Part shown: piece by piece, positions 17,697-26,686 of the stretch
Position numbering within the stretch: position 1 is the stretch's first letter
Layout of the letters: every line of letters begins with the position of its first letter
NCBI GenBank assembly: GCA_049999725.1
Contig: JBNGIS010038579.1
Location: forward strand, 1-26,686
Length of the DNA: 26,686 nucleotides
Source: Haplomitrium mnioides
Lineage: Eukaryota > Marchantiophyta > Haplomitriopsida > Calobryales
Direction: 5' to 3'
Notes under the pieces: model-generated
Database searches by the model: none
Seen by the model: only the letters and a program-made list of their open reading frames with translations
What the model was told of the DNA's origin: nothing
Translations under genes and position numbers: made by a program

Positions 17697-18560
17697 TGTG
17701 ATTCTTCAAGTGGAATTGAGAGGGAGGGGGGGCTGCGTTAGTGCCTGCGCACTACGCTGGATGACCCGTCGAGGCTCGGGGTGGAATGAGCTACTTGGAG
17801 TCGGGAAGACTGTCTTCCAGAGGTGGAAGTGAAAGAAATCCTCTTCCGATCATGAGGAAGTAAATCCAAAGCTTCTAGCGATGGAAGTAGAAAACTATCT
17901 TGAGAGAAGGGTGTGTGGGTAAGTTGTTGGAAGGCTGGGCTGCAGGTGGTAAGGCAACAAGGATTCAGAAGGGAGGTAATAGTTGGTGGAAATCCAGATG
18001 GTCTGCAAGGACTCTGTTTCTCTTTGCAAATATTGTATAAAGTGTTTGTGTATATGTGTAGTTAGATTTCCTTTCTGCAAGTGTGTTCTAGAGATTTATT
18101 AGATTAGTAGACATCAGGACAATTGAGCAGACCCTGAGGCAGCTCTGAAGGGGGAGTCCAATCCCTTGACACAGATCTGATAGCATGGGGGTGAATGCTC
18201 TCTGCCTCTGATCCTGTAGGATAGTTTAGGAGTTAGATCATACTAGAATAACTAGGCCATTTAGTTGTATCAATTCTGTGACAACCTTGAGAGGGGGAGT
18301 CCAGTCCTGTTTTGTTGAACATTGGTGCAGGTCACATCACCCATTCTGCCCCAAGCACAAATAAGGTGGCAAGGCCTAAGTCATTGGGTCCTTTGAATAA
18401 AGTGGAAGAATTACACAAAGCATAGTTGGGGGATGATGAATGTGGACCTGGGGGTGTTTGAGTAACTGACTTGAGTGCAACCAGAAGAGAGTGAGTGGTG
18501 TGTTAAAGGCTGGAAAGGAAAGGGAGAATCCTTAGAGCTTGAAAGTGGTAACTAGCAAGG
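17697..18560. other. No gene; two polypurine-tract-like motifs
   Basis: No open frame of note. GAAGGGGGAGTCCAATCCC at 18147 and GAGGGGGAGTCCAGTCC at 18291 share a GGGGGAGTCCA.TCC core and look like polypurine tracts on the plus strand. If one of them is real, a plus-strand LTR would start close by, but no matching LTR was found. Confidence 0.4.
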
Positions 18561-20050
18561 GGCCATCTAAAAAAAGAACCTGAAAGCCCATAATTTGTCC
18601 TCCCTTGCCTCCAAAAAGGCAACCGAGAAGGTTAAAGCCTGGAACAGGGGAGCGACATCGTAGTTGATCGATTTCTGCTCAACATATTTCATCTTAGACT
18701 CTTGCATACGACCATTCTTTACATCCATCCATAAAGCTCTTCTCCATTTCAATTCCATTTCTTTGATTTTCGTAGCACCGAGGTTTAATCGATTCTCCCC
18801 AGGGCAGCATTCACTCGATTCCTTTCGAATCAATTCCTTCACTTAAATCCGCTACAAACCAATCGTTCAATTTAAGTAACAATTTCCGTTCTTCAATTCA
18901 ACCACATTTGATTTCACAGGAAAGGAGTCTTCACAGCAGGTCGATCAATTGATCCTCTTTTTCCTTCATCCTTTGATTTCAATTTCTTCAATTTCAAATC
19001 CTTCATTCAAATCAAGTCGCCCTTCATTCTTTGTCATTCGCCAAGCCTCTTTGTTTCCAGATTTGCCAGGCCGCTCCTTCCATTTCAAATCCGATAACAA
19101 GACATTCTTTGAATTCTTCCTCGCGAATCATTCGTCACATTCGTTAGATTTTTCCTCCGTGTAAGACCTCAATTACCTCCATTCAGATCGAGCACAGTAG
19201 GCCTTCTTTAATCGCATCATTCCTTCATTTTCCTTTCCCAATGTTCAATAGATATTCTCCTCCAAACAAAAGACTCTCCTTCGCAGCCTCTTTCGATCGA
19301 TCAATTGCAGCCTTCATCGAATTCGCGAAAGTTTACAGAGATTGGATCGCATCATTACCCTTCATTTTTCCATTCATATACAGATCCAATCGTCATTCAA
19401 ATTATTCACATTTTATCAGCGCAATAGGCAATTTGACGTAGCCTTGCAGAGAAGAAGATCTTTCCTTCAATTCGATCTCCACATTTCTTCCTTGCGAGAG
19501 CATCACCCAACGTTCACCGTGAGGCTTCCACTTATCCTATAAGTCTTACCAAATGAACCTAAACATGTATAAAAACATCCTCCTCCCTTCTTCTTTCGAG
19601 AGGCATCCCCCCTAGGGGGTCTAAGACCACCTGCTTACCATTCTGCCCCTGGACAAACCTAATTCAGGGCACAAAAGGGCAACCTGTCCTCCGATACACT
19701 TCACCTTGCTCCTGGGCAAGCTGTCCATCAACACTAGAATAGCAGTAGATAAGGGCTAGCCTTGGCCCTCAACACTTAGATTAGTTTTACCAAAAACTTT
19801 TTTTTCCACTAAAAAAGACGTCAACTTCTTCATCACTTAGCCCTCTCTCCTTGGCCAATGATATCCAGAATGTTTCTCTAATCCTTACATCTTACAATTC
19901 TACACTTATTAATCCAAAACTTGAAGCTTTACCATTTCCTTCTCACTCCACTGCGTCGAAAAGAACTTGTTCGAGCTACTTCTGATTCTCTGTCAGCAAC
20001 CGTGCTCCCACATAGCCCCCTCCCCTATCGCGCAACATCCTTGCAAGCGT
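18561..20050. other. 3' non-coding part of the long gypsy element, pyrimidine-rich
   Basis: The plus strand is a pyrimidine-rich, word-repetitive sequence (TTCATTC, TCAATTTC, CGATT). A 91-codon minus frame (18567-18842) is open but unrecognised. A plus-strand TATAAAAA lies at 19568-19575 and a perfect 12-bp palindrome CCCCCTAGGGGG at 19608-19619. No coding similarity was seen after the integrase stop at 20051. Confidence 0.5.
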
Positions 20051-21028
20051 TCACAAATAATATTGCTTCACCCTTGATCCATTAACTCGTGTCTCTAACA
20101 CTTCCCTTGTTAAAGTCTTTAACTCCAACGATCCATTCTCAAAAATCTTTGAAACTACATAAGGTCCCAATCATCTTACATGGAGTTTCCCTAGGAACCA
20201 AAAATAACGACTATCATACAAAAGTACTAGATCTCCTTCAAAAATATTCACCTTCTTGAGTTTGGAATCATAGCCTTCTTTCCTTTTGTTTTGGACTTTT
20301 TCAGTTTTAGCTAGAGCCTGCACTCTTTCTTCCTCCAGCTTGATTAAGTCCATCATCCGCTTCAATAAACTCTCTTCATCTAGCATCCGTTCCTCTTCAG
20401 AAATCCTAAAAGACGGCACATCCCATTCTACTAGTACTAAAGAATGAGTACCATAAACCAAATAAAACGGATTCTGCTTCGTAGTAACTTTCTCCACTGT
20501 TCTGTAAGCCCACAAAGTTGAGTACAACTTCTTGTCCCAATCCAACGAATACGCTGAACAAATTTTTGTCAAAATCTTACACAACAATCCATTAACTCTT
20601 TCAGTATGCCCATTTTCTTTTGGGCTGTAGGGTGTTGTCTTCCTATGTTTAATCATATAGGTGTCAGTAAGACATTGAATGACCTCATTCAAAAAATGAG
20701 TTCCTTTGTCACTAATCAACTCCAACGGACATCCAAACCTTGTGATTATGTTCTCAAACAAGAAGTTAGCAACTTCCACTGCTCCATCCCTACGTGTAGC
20801 TTTTGCTTCCACCCATTTGGTAGCATAATCTGTACACACTAGTATATATCTATTCTTATAATATCTGAACACTGGTGTAATAGATCCTACAAAATCAATA
20901 CCCCATTTCTCAAATGGAGCTAAAGGTAAAATAGGTGTAAGTGGCCAATTGCTGCTTGCTGTTGGCTTCCCCACTCTCTGACATGGGTCACTGCTCTGAA
21001 TATAGGTCTTTACATCCTTGTATATCAT
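20051..21028 (-). pseudogene. Gypsy integrase (non-chromodomain type)
   Basis: The frame opens inside the end of the zinc-binding domain (YKDVKTYIQSSDPCQRVGKP); the N-terminal HH part is missing because of a deletion at the RT junction. The catalytic core keeps its acidic triad: Asp in WGIDFVGSI, Asp in ELISDKGTHF and Glu in NGHTERVNG. The C-terminal part (EGDLVLLYDSRYFWFLGKL) is followed by an in-frame TGA at 20171-20173, where relatives have a Trp-like position. The frame then continues (LGPYVVSKIFENGSLEL) to the natural stop TGA at 20051. No chromodomain follows. The enzyme would insert the cDNA copy, but without its zinc domain and with the stop it is dead. Confidence 0.92.
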
Positions 21029-22273
21029 AGGCCATCCTTAGAAACTCTATGTCCCAATAATAATCCTTCATTCATTGCAATGAAACTTTTCTCAGGGTGT
21101 AGTCCTAACTGACCCCACCTACATCTCTCAAAAGTCTTTCTCAGATGACTAGGATGATCCTTCTTTGATCCATACACACAAAAGTCATCCAGAAATATTT
21201 CTATGAAATTCCTTAAATATGGTTTAAAGATTTGTGTCATTGCTCTCTGAAAAGTAGTTGGGGCATTACAAAGCCCAAAATGCATTACATTATAAGCATA
21301 CGTTCCCCAATCTGTAGTGAAGGTAGTTTTTGGTCTATCTTCAGGATGGATACTCACCTGGTTGTAACCAGAGAATCCATCTAAAAAGGTATAACATTCT
21401 GCTCCTGCCACCTGATCTAGGATAGCATCATTAAATGGTAAAGGATAAAAATCCTTTTTAGTCGCATGATTTAATCTCCTAAAATCTTGGCACACTTTAA
21501 TCTTCCTATTCTTCTCATGACTATCACTATTGGTGACACCCATTCACTATAAGGTACTGCATAAATAAAGTTGGCAGCCAAGAGTTTATCCAACTCTTCT
21601 TTAACTAGAAAAGAGTATTTGGGGTTCAGGCGATACTGTCTCTGTCTAACGGATACTACACCCTCCTCTAGATAAATCCTATGCTCGCAAAGTTCCACCG
21701 GTATGCCCTTTAAATCTTTGTATGACCAAGCAAACACATCTTGAAATTTTGCCAAAAGTGATTTATAAACTTGTCTTTCTTCCTTATCTATTTTATTAGA
21801 GAGAAATAACACCTTTTCATGATCCCTTGGACTTACTTGTATTGCACTATATTGTTGTTCTCTTACCATATTATGTGTCATCACCTGCTCCATAATCAAC
21901 TCAGGTATTTTCTCCCCTTCACCTGCAAATAATGCAAACATATCCAAGTCGCCTTCTTTTCCATCACTGCATAAACTCCATTTAATAAATTGTTCATCAG
22001 TCCAACCAGAAAAAGTAGGATTACAAACAACTAGTTCCTCACAATACTCCTCTATTAAATGAGCAATTGACGTATCATCCTCTTGTAACCACAATTCTGG
22101 ATTCTGATCAACTTCCTCTTCAGACTCTAAAACAGACCCGTCATATTCTCTAGACTGCTCTGAAGTATACTCCTCTACTTTCTGAGTTTCTCCTTGATAT
22201 GGAGGTTCTCCCCATAATAGTATTGCCTTGGGTTTAGTTCCAAACCGGATTTCTCCTTTTCCCCAATCTTCTA
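21025..22273 (-). pseudogene. Gypsy reverse transcriptase, RNase H deleted
   Basis: An acidic linker (near 22060-22270) leads into RT. Visible RT blocks are YRLNPKYSFLVKEELDKLL, SEWVSPIVIV, KVCQDFRRLNHATKKDFYPL, TFLDGFSGYNQVSIHPED, MHFGLCNAPTTFQRAM and the catalytic FLDD of IEIFLDDFCVYGS. A frameshift lies near 21530. The protein ends LLLGHRVSKDGL, and within a few bases the integrase zinc-domain sequence (WPMIYKDVKTY) begins in another frame. The RT connection, the whole RNase H domain and the start of integrase, normally several hundred residues, are therefore missing. Without RNase H the element could replicate only with help from another copy. Confidence 0.92.
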
Positions 22274-22782
22274 CTACTTTGGTTTGATACGCTGCCCCAA
22301 TAATATCGGATATGTCGACTTGGATTTAGGGTTTATGACGATGTAATCTAAGACAAACTCTCTCCCTCCAATCACCGTCTTGACTCCTCTCAACACTCCT
22401 ACAGGAATCAGTCTTCTCTTACATGCCAATCTTAACGCTTGAGGTGTTTTATCCAGGTGACTGAATCCCAATGCTTCCATGGTTTCTAACACCATACTTT
22501 TGGAACTCCATACTCTGGCACCTCCTCTTGAACAGTTCCTGTTGGCAAAAATGACACAGGGACTGACACTTTAGGTAGTTTATACCTTCTCTTCTTTGCG
22601 CTAGTCAACATCCTTAACTTTTTCCTCTGTGGTGCAGACATTCTCAATATTTTCCCCACTGTCACATTGGCTGGCATCCTCTGTACATCCAAAACCACAT
22701 TATAATCCAAATCTAATTCATCAACTTTTACTGCTTCGAAAGGTAAGCCAAATCCATCTTTCCTACCTGGATCTTTTCTCAT
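22274..22782 (-). pseudogene. Gypsy protease region, catalytic motif not found
   Basis: Two overlapping minus frames give KLPKVSVPVSFLPTGTVQEE, then after a frameshift near 22500 VLETMEALGFSHLDKTPQAL, GGREFVLDYIVINP and YPILLG. These resemble the aspartic protease region of such elements. The expected D(S/T/G)G catalytic triplet before VLETMEALG is absent at the frameshift, so a small deletion probably removed it. A second frameshift near 22300 leads into the frame that continues to RT. Confidence 0.7.
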
Positions 22783-23416
22783 TCTCTCTTCTTCCCTTTC
22801 TCTCTCTGCTTTTCCAATCTATTTTCATGGTCCCTCTTCTCTTGAAGTTCTTTCTGCAACTCTCTAGAGACCTCCTTTGAAATATCTTGAAAATACTTAG
22901 GATCATTCCTATTGTACTCAGGATCCTTCTTTTCTTCTACTACTACCTTAGGGTTTCCTCTAACTACTTCACTCCTACTTTGTTTTTTCTTTTCCTTGCT
23001 CTTACTCCTAGTTTTCACTCTAAACAAGGGAATTTCCACTTTTGGTTCCTCCACTAGCATCCTCACCTCTGGTTCAAGTGTCGGTGGCTCTGCATACTTT
23101 ACCAACATATTTGTCGCAGGAGGGGCTGGACATTCTGCTTCTGTGTGTCCAGACTTCTTACAATTCCCACACAACGATACATATCCCATTGGCCTCCTTG
23201 CATGAGGACAAGCATTTGCATAATGGTCCGATGCTCCACAGTTATAACATGCTGAAACCTCCTACCAGCTTGTACTGGTGCTAATTGAGTTCCTGGTGCC
23301 GCTGCTGGCACCACCGTAGACTGAATTGCTAGAACACACGACATTCCAAGCACTTGTTGATACTAGACTCTTTCCATTGGTCTTCCTCTACCCTGGGCTA
23401 CTGCATACGCAGGGTA
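22779..23416 (-). pseudogene. Gypsy gag C terminus with two CCHC knuckles
   Basis: This continues the gag frame after TAA 23417 and TAG 23363. It gives a Gln/Ala/Pro-rich part (VVPAAAPGTQLAPVQAG), then after a frameshift two perfect CX2CX4HX4C knuckles: CYNCGASDHYANAC near 23200-23255 and CGNCKKSGHTEAEC near 23130-23175. A long Lys/Glu-rich charged tail follows (KSKEKKKQSRSEVV, ELQEKRDHENRLEKQREKGK), probably helical. The knuckles bind element RNA during packaging. Confidence 0.85.
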
Positions 23417-24757
23417 TTACACTAACCTAGGATCAATCATCTGGGGTTCTTTCTCAACCCAATACGGCGCTTGTACATACATCACAGTAGGTGGAGGATA
23501 CTTACATTCTTGTTCCATATGACCCTCTCTCTTACATCGAGTACACCACACATTACTTCTGAAAGGAATTGTGAACCTTCTTTTTCTGGAGCTGGCAACT
23601 TGTTTAATCATTTGCTCAATCTTCTTCGTTAACTCATTCATGTCCTTCTTACCCAATCTGTACTCTCCTTTCTTCGATCTTGATTTCTTCCTTTCATCCA
23701 CTAAGTTTGAAGAAGACAACGATTCCTCCTCTGAATCTGAACTAGTGCTTTCCTGCACTTTCTTAGACTTCTTATTTTTCTTTTTCTTACCCTTCTTTTT
23801 CTTTTTCTTGCTTTCCTCTTCGCTGCTACTGGACTGAGAATCTTTCAACTTCTCCTCCAGTTCTGTAGTCTCGTACGTCTCCAAAGCTCTAATAGCTTCC
23901 TCTAGAGTAGTAGCCCCTAATTGTCGTACATATCGTCCTTCCTTCTTTGACAGGCTCTTCATATACCACTCCAAGTCCACCATCTGGCTGCTCACAATGC
24001 CCAGCTTCTGCTGCATTGTCTTGAATCTTTGAGAGTGGTTCCTCACTGCTTCCTTTTTCTTTTTCTTGATCAAGGTCAGCTTGGTCAGAATTCTCGTTGA
24101 ATACACTGCCCCTCTGAAGTCTGTCACAAGGGTTGTTCTCAAATCTACCCATGTACCAAAAATTGCTCCCATATTGTCACACCATTCTCTTGCCTTACCT
24201 GAAAACAAAGCATCAACCAATCTCAACCAATCTGCATCTGAATCTTCTTGATTAGCCTTGCTAATGCCTTCAAACCTTTTCACCCATGTGTCTACATCAT
24301 CTTTGGATCTCCCTTTGAAGATTTGGTATTTCAGCTTCGTTCGATAACCTCCTGCCGGAACTTGGTATGCCATAGCTGATACCGCAAGAAACAGAGTCAC
24401 AGGTGTCACCCTTGTTTGCAAAACAACACTAGGTTGTGAAGCTTCACTGCCTTTAATACTAACAGGTGTGGCTGAATTCCTAGAAGAAGAAGAAGAAGTA
24501 GAAGTAGAAGAAGGTAGATTTAACTTTGGGAATGATATTAACCCAATAATTCCTCCAGGAGCAGTAATATCTATCCACTGAAACTGAGCTAATGGCAATT
24601 GAAGCCCATAAGGTTGAGCTCCCCCCTCTGTAGGTTCCTTTCTGCTACCTGCAGCTTTCACTTCTTTAGACTTCAATTTGGACTTCTCTCGTCTCTCTAG
24701 TCTTTCTTCTCTCTCTTTTCTTTGTCTCTCTTTATCCTCTTCTGAGATTTCACACAT
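23417..24757 (-). pseudogene. Gypsy gag, 446 codons open, first CCHC knuckle
   Basis: The start at 24757 lies about 175 bp after the PBS. The N terminus is Lys/Glu/Arg-rich (residues 1-45), followed by a Ser/Thr run (residues 80-92, from AGAAGAAG-type DNA). The retrotransposon gag domain spans about residues 140-300 (DDVDTWVKRFEGISKANQED, WLRLVDALFSGKAREWCDNM, LRTTLVTDF). A Lys/Ser-rich stretch follows, and then a perfect CX2CX4HX4C knuckle, CTRCKREGHMEQEC, near residue 410. The TAA at 23417-23419 is in frame with more gag-like sequence and can be explained by CAA to TAA, so the natural gag is longer. This is the capsid/nucleocapsid precursor. Confidence 0.92.
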
Positions 24758-24932
24758 TCACATCTTCTTTTCTGCATTTCTACCTCATATAATAGAAAAA
24801 TATAGAACACAAAAGGAAAAAAACAAACTTCAACAGAATGTTAAGAACAGAATTTAATAGTGGCGAGTAAAACAAGTTCCCAATATTACTGATGATGCTA
24901 TATCTACTTTTAAGAGCAAATACTAGAAATTA
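24758..24932 (-). other. Leader between PBS and gag of the long gypsy element
   Basis: An A-rich region without an open frame. It would be the untranslated leader after the primer-binding site. Confidence 0.6.
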
Positions 24933-24952
24933 GATCCCCGGCAACGGCACCA
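24933..24952 (-). other. Primer-binding site of the long gypsy element, tRNA-Asp type
   Basis: The minus strand reads TGGTGCCGTTGCCGGGGATC. Athila-type elements carry TGGCGCCGTTGCCGGGGA, complementary to the 3' end of tRNA-Asp; here one C is T. Ten bases separate it from the LTR end at 24963. Confidence 0.85.
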
Positions 24953-24962
24953 AGAAATCACA

Positions 24963-26164
24963 TGTCGTAGCATAGCAGTGGCACTCCAACCCCAAAAAGA
25001 AGAACCTGAGATCGAACCACACAAGATCTATATAGAAATCTGCTCTTAATTCACTTTTACCAGCTTTCCAGATTCTTTAAAGAGTTCTAAAACTGCACTC
25101 TATCAGTTCAAAGATGGACCTCTCTCCACTCTAGGGCTGACAACCTTTCTCCACAAAACCAAACACATAAACTACTACTACTACTTACTATAATAGAACA
25201 AAAGCCAAGAATTACTCAAACTGCATGACTGACACTTCTAGGATAAGAAAGCTGTTGTTCAAGCTGATTTTAAACAGAAGCTGAATCAGAGAAATTCCCA
25301 AACAACCAGTTACCCAACTTGCTTGAAACTCTCAAATCAACACTCATGTGCCTACCATCATTACAACACCTCACTTCCCTCAAACTAGATACACAGGCCA
25401 CTCCAACCCAATATATCCCAGAGCTTGATGCTGAGAACTCAGCTATGGAATGACCCTCCTAATCTCACATCCAACTATTGTTCCTCCAACCACCCACTAC
25501 TCTGTTTGCTTGTGAAATGCCCACCTAGTCCCTAGGCACACACAAATCTGAGCACTCCTTGCTCTACTGCAACCCACCAACCAGTATCCACTAACTTATT
25601 GACCACAGAAGGTTCTCTCCCTAAAGATTTAACAATCTAACACATACACAAAAATCTTAAGTAGAACATATTTCAAATCAGATTTACTGCCACCAAACAC
25701 CCCACATATCACAATCTAGAACCCAAAACCCAGAACCACCAGCAAAAGACACTCAGGTACCCTCTAACATGCTCTCCCCTGATGCAACCTAACTGATTTC
25801 TTCAACTAGAACCTGTATAACACTTGCCACCAAGACCTGATCTCAATTCATTGTTCCACACACATACTGCTCCTTCCAATTTCTACAATTTCTCCAAGAG
25901 CAGGGGAAAAACCTCACAGACAAACATCAATTGATCTTGATTCCTTGAAGCACAAAAATTATACAATGAGACTAATCAGCAAAACAGGAACTAGCCAACA
26001 AGCTTGTACCTTCTGTCCTACTCAACTGACAATAACAGTCATTCTAATTCCAAATTAAACTAACTTGCTTCTCTACACACTAACATCTTCACACTAAGTT
26101 TACAATAAGAACTAACAACTCACAAGTTGTTCTTAAACTAAATAATGCTCTTTCACTAACAACA
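24963..26164 (-). repeat. 5' LTR of the long gypsy element
   Basis: It is the partner of 13094-14296 and lies directly upstream of PBS and gag in minus orientation. Ends are TGTTG...GACA. A TATATAG word near 25030 lies close to its inner end. Differences from the other copy are mostly transitions. Confidence 0.9.
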
Positions 26165-26686
26165 GCCGCTACTTTCAAACAGGAACAAGCTACTCAGAAC
26201 ATGAACTTCTTTTTATTTTGGAAAAATTGTGATTTTTCATATCAAAAAACATCAAAAACAAGGTTAATTTTTAAAAACAAAAAGTACATGAGTTTTTTGG
26301 GTTTGTTTTTGGTCATTTCAGCAACCATAATAGAGTAAAAGTCAATTTCGTTATGCAAAATCAATCAATATTACCAGTTTTTATGAAAACATATGAAAAC
26401 TTGAATTTTTTTTAAATCATAAAAATTAAGGTAAGTTTTCATCAAAAAATTACATTTATCATTGATTAAAATTCTAGGCGCAAAAGTTTAAATACATGTT
26501 CAAAGAAACTATTTTGAAATATGTTTGATTGTACAAACTTGAGGCACACGTACACATGGTGCTCTTTCAAACTTTTTTGTTGGAAAAATACTACAAAACA
26601 CAAAGAAAAAGACTAAGGGGTCTAGAAGTCAAGGGAATGAGTTTGCAATGGTAAACAAAAAAACAAACAAAAAGAAACATTGCATC
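26165..26686. other. AT-rich flank, no gene
   Basis: Long A and T tracts and no open frame of note. Its start (GCCGCTACTTT) resembles the start of the AT-rich stretch at 11637, so it may be a copy of the same dispersed repeat. It could also be an intron of the methyltransferase-like gene interrupted by the gypsy element; no splice site was identified. Confidence 0.45.

Larger units (their letters stand above)
13094..26164 (-). mobile_element. Long Ty3/gypsy element of the non-chromodomain (Ogre/Tat/Athila-like) type, defective
   Basis: Near-identical direct repeats of about 1.2 kb lie at 13094-14296 and 24963-26164. Between them, on the minus strand, are PBS, gag, CCHC knuckles, protease region, RT and integrase, then about 5.7 kb before the 3' LTR. 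RT before integrase gives Ty3/gypsy. The PBS resembles the tRNA-Asp site of Athila elements, and the integrase start (CQR...WGIDFVG) is of that branch. No chromodomain follows the integrase. Pol has several frameshifts and lacks RNase H. Over the first 180 bp the LTRs differ at roughly 5% of positions by eye. A matching 5-bp target duplication is not seen (GTAGC below 13094, GCCGC above 26164). Its 3' half may contain a nested insertion. Confidence 0.85.

Noticed and set aside
18664-19542. Several plus-strand frames of 60-71 codons rich in Ser, Phe and Ile
   Set aside because: The sequence is a pyrimidine-rich, word-repetitive stretch. The frames have no family signature and overlap one another.
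19568-19575. TATAAAAA on the plus strand as a host promoter
   Set aside because: No gene or transcript feature follows on that strand, and the sequence lies in the 3' part of the gypsy element.
20606-20842. 78-codon plus-strand ORF over the integrase
   Set aside because: Antisense to a clear integrase catalytic core on the minus strand.
23571-23837. 88-codon plus-strand ORF rich in Phe and Leu
   Set aside because: It is the antisense shadow of the Lys/Ser-rich part of gypsy gag (AAG and AAA codons read as CTT and TTT).

Overview
The window is nuclear DNA from a large, repeat-rich plant genome. Supporting this are two kinds of Ty3/gypsy element (one with a chromodomain, one related to the non-chromodomain Ogre/Tat/Athila type), a Ty1/copia element, a 109-bp satellite, heavy transition decay and no intact host gene. 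The species cannot be named from the sequence; a gymnosperm-like repeat landscape would fit, but that is inference. Almost everything recognisable is on the minus strand and is dead or dying.

Layout. (1) 1-4360: Ty1/copia element on the minus strand, cut by the left window edge: start of the 3' LTR (1-47), polypurine tract (48-56), decayed RNase H, RT (YVDD still present), integrase and gag, then PBS (3291-3304) and a 1056-bp 5' LTR (3305-4360). (2) 4361-about 6930: tandem satellite of 109-bp units, into which the copia element appears to have inserted; it holds a 10-N gap. (3) About 6930-8926: low-copy-looking DNA with one unidentified 227-codon minus-strand ORF and small tandem repeats. (4) 8927-about 11636: 5'-truncated chromovirus on the minus strand: 3' LTR, polypurine tract, chromodomain, integrase, RNase H and the end of RT. 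(5) About 11637-12512: AT-rich repeat and a 37-bp degenerate tandem array. (6) 12513-13093: the 3' end of a minus-strand gene remnant with an N4/N6-type DNA methyltransferase signature, cut off at the border of the next element. (7) 13094-26164: long minus-strand gypsy element with LTRs of about 1.2 kb at both ends, a tRNA-Asp-type PBS, gag, three CCHC knuckles, a damaged protease region, RT and integrase. The RNase H region between RT and integrase is deleted. (8) 26165-26686: AT-rich flank.

The 6 kb between the integrase of the last element and its 3' LTR (14297-20050) is the least explained part. It holds a GC-rich block (about 14640-17300) with an inverted repeat, a cryptic plus-strand ORF of 207 codons interrupted by three TAG codons, a 50-bp tandem repeat array, hairpin-bearing repeats of about 100-155 bp and a run of 21 G. 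Its plus-strand coding sense is opposite to the surrounding element, so it may be a nested, unrecognised element or captured sequence.

A common thread is C:G to T:A decay. All twelve premature stops that I could place inside a recognisable or continuous reading frame can be explained by Gln (CAG/CAA) or Trp (TGG) codons changed by one transition, and two zinc-binding histidines have become tyrosine. This fits long-silenced, methylated DNA.
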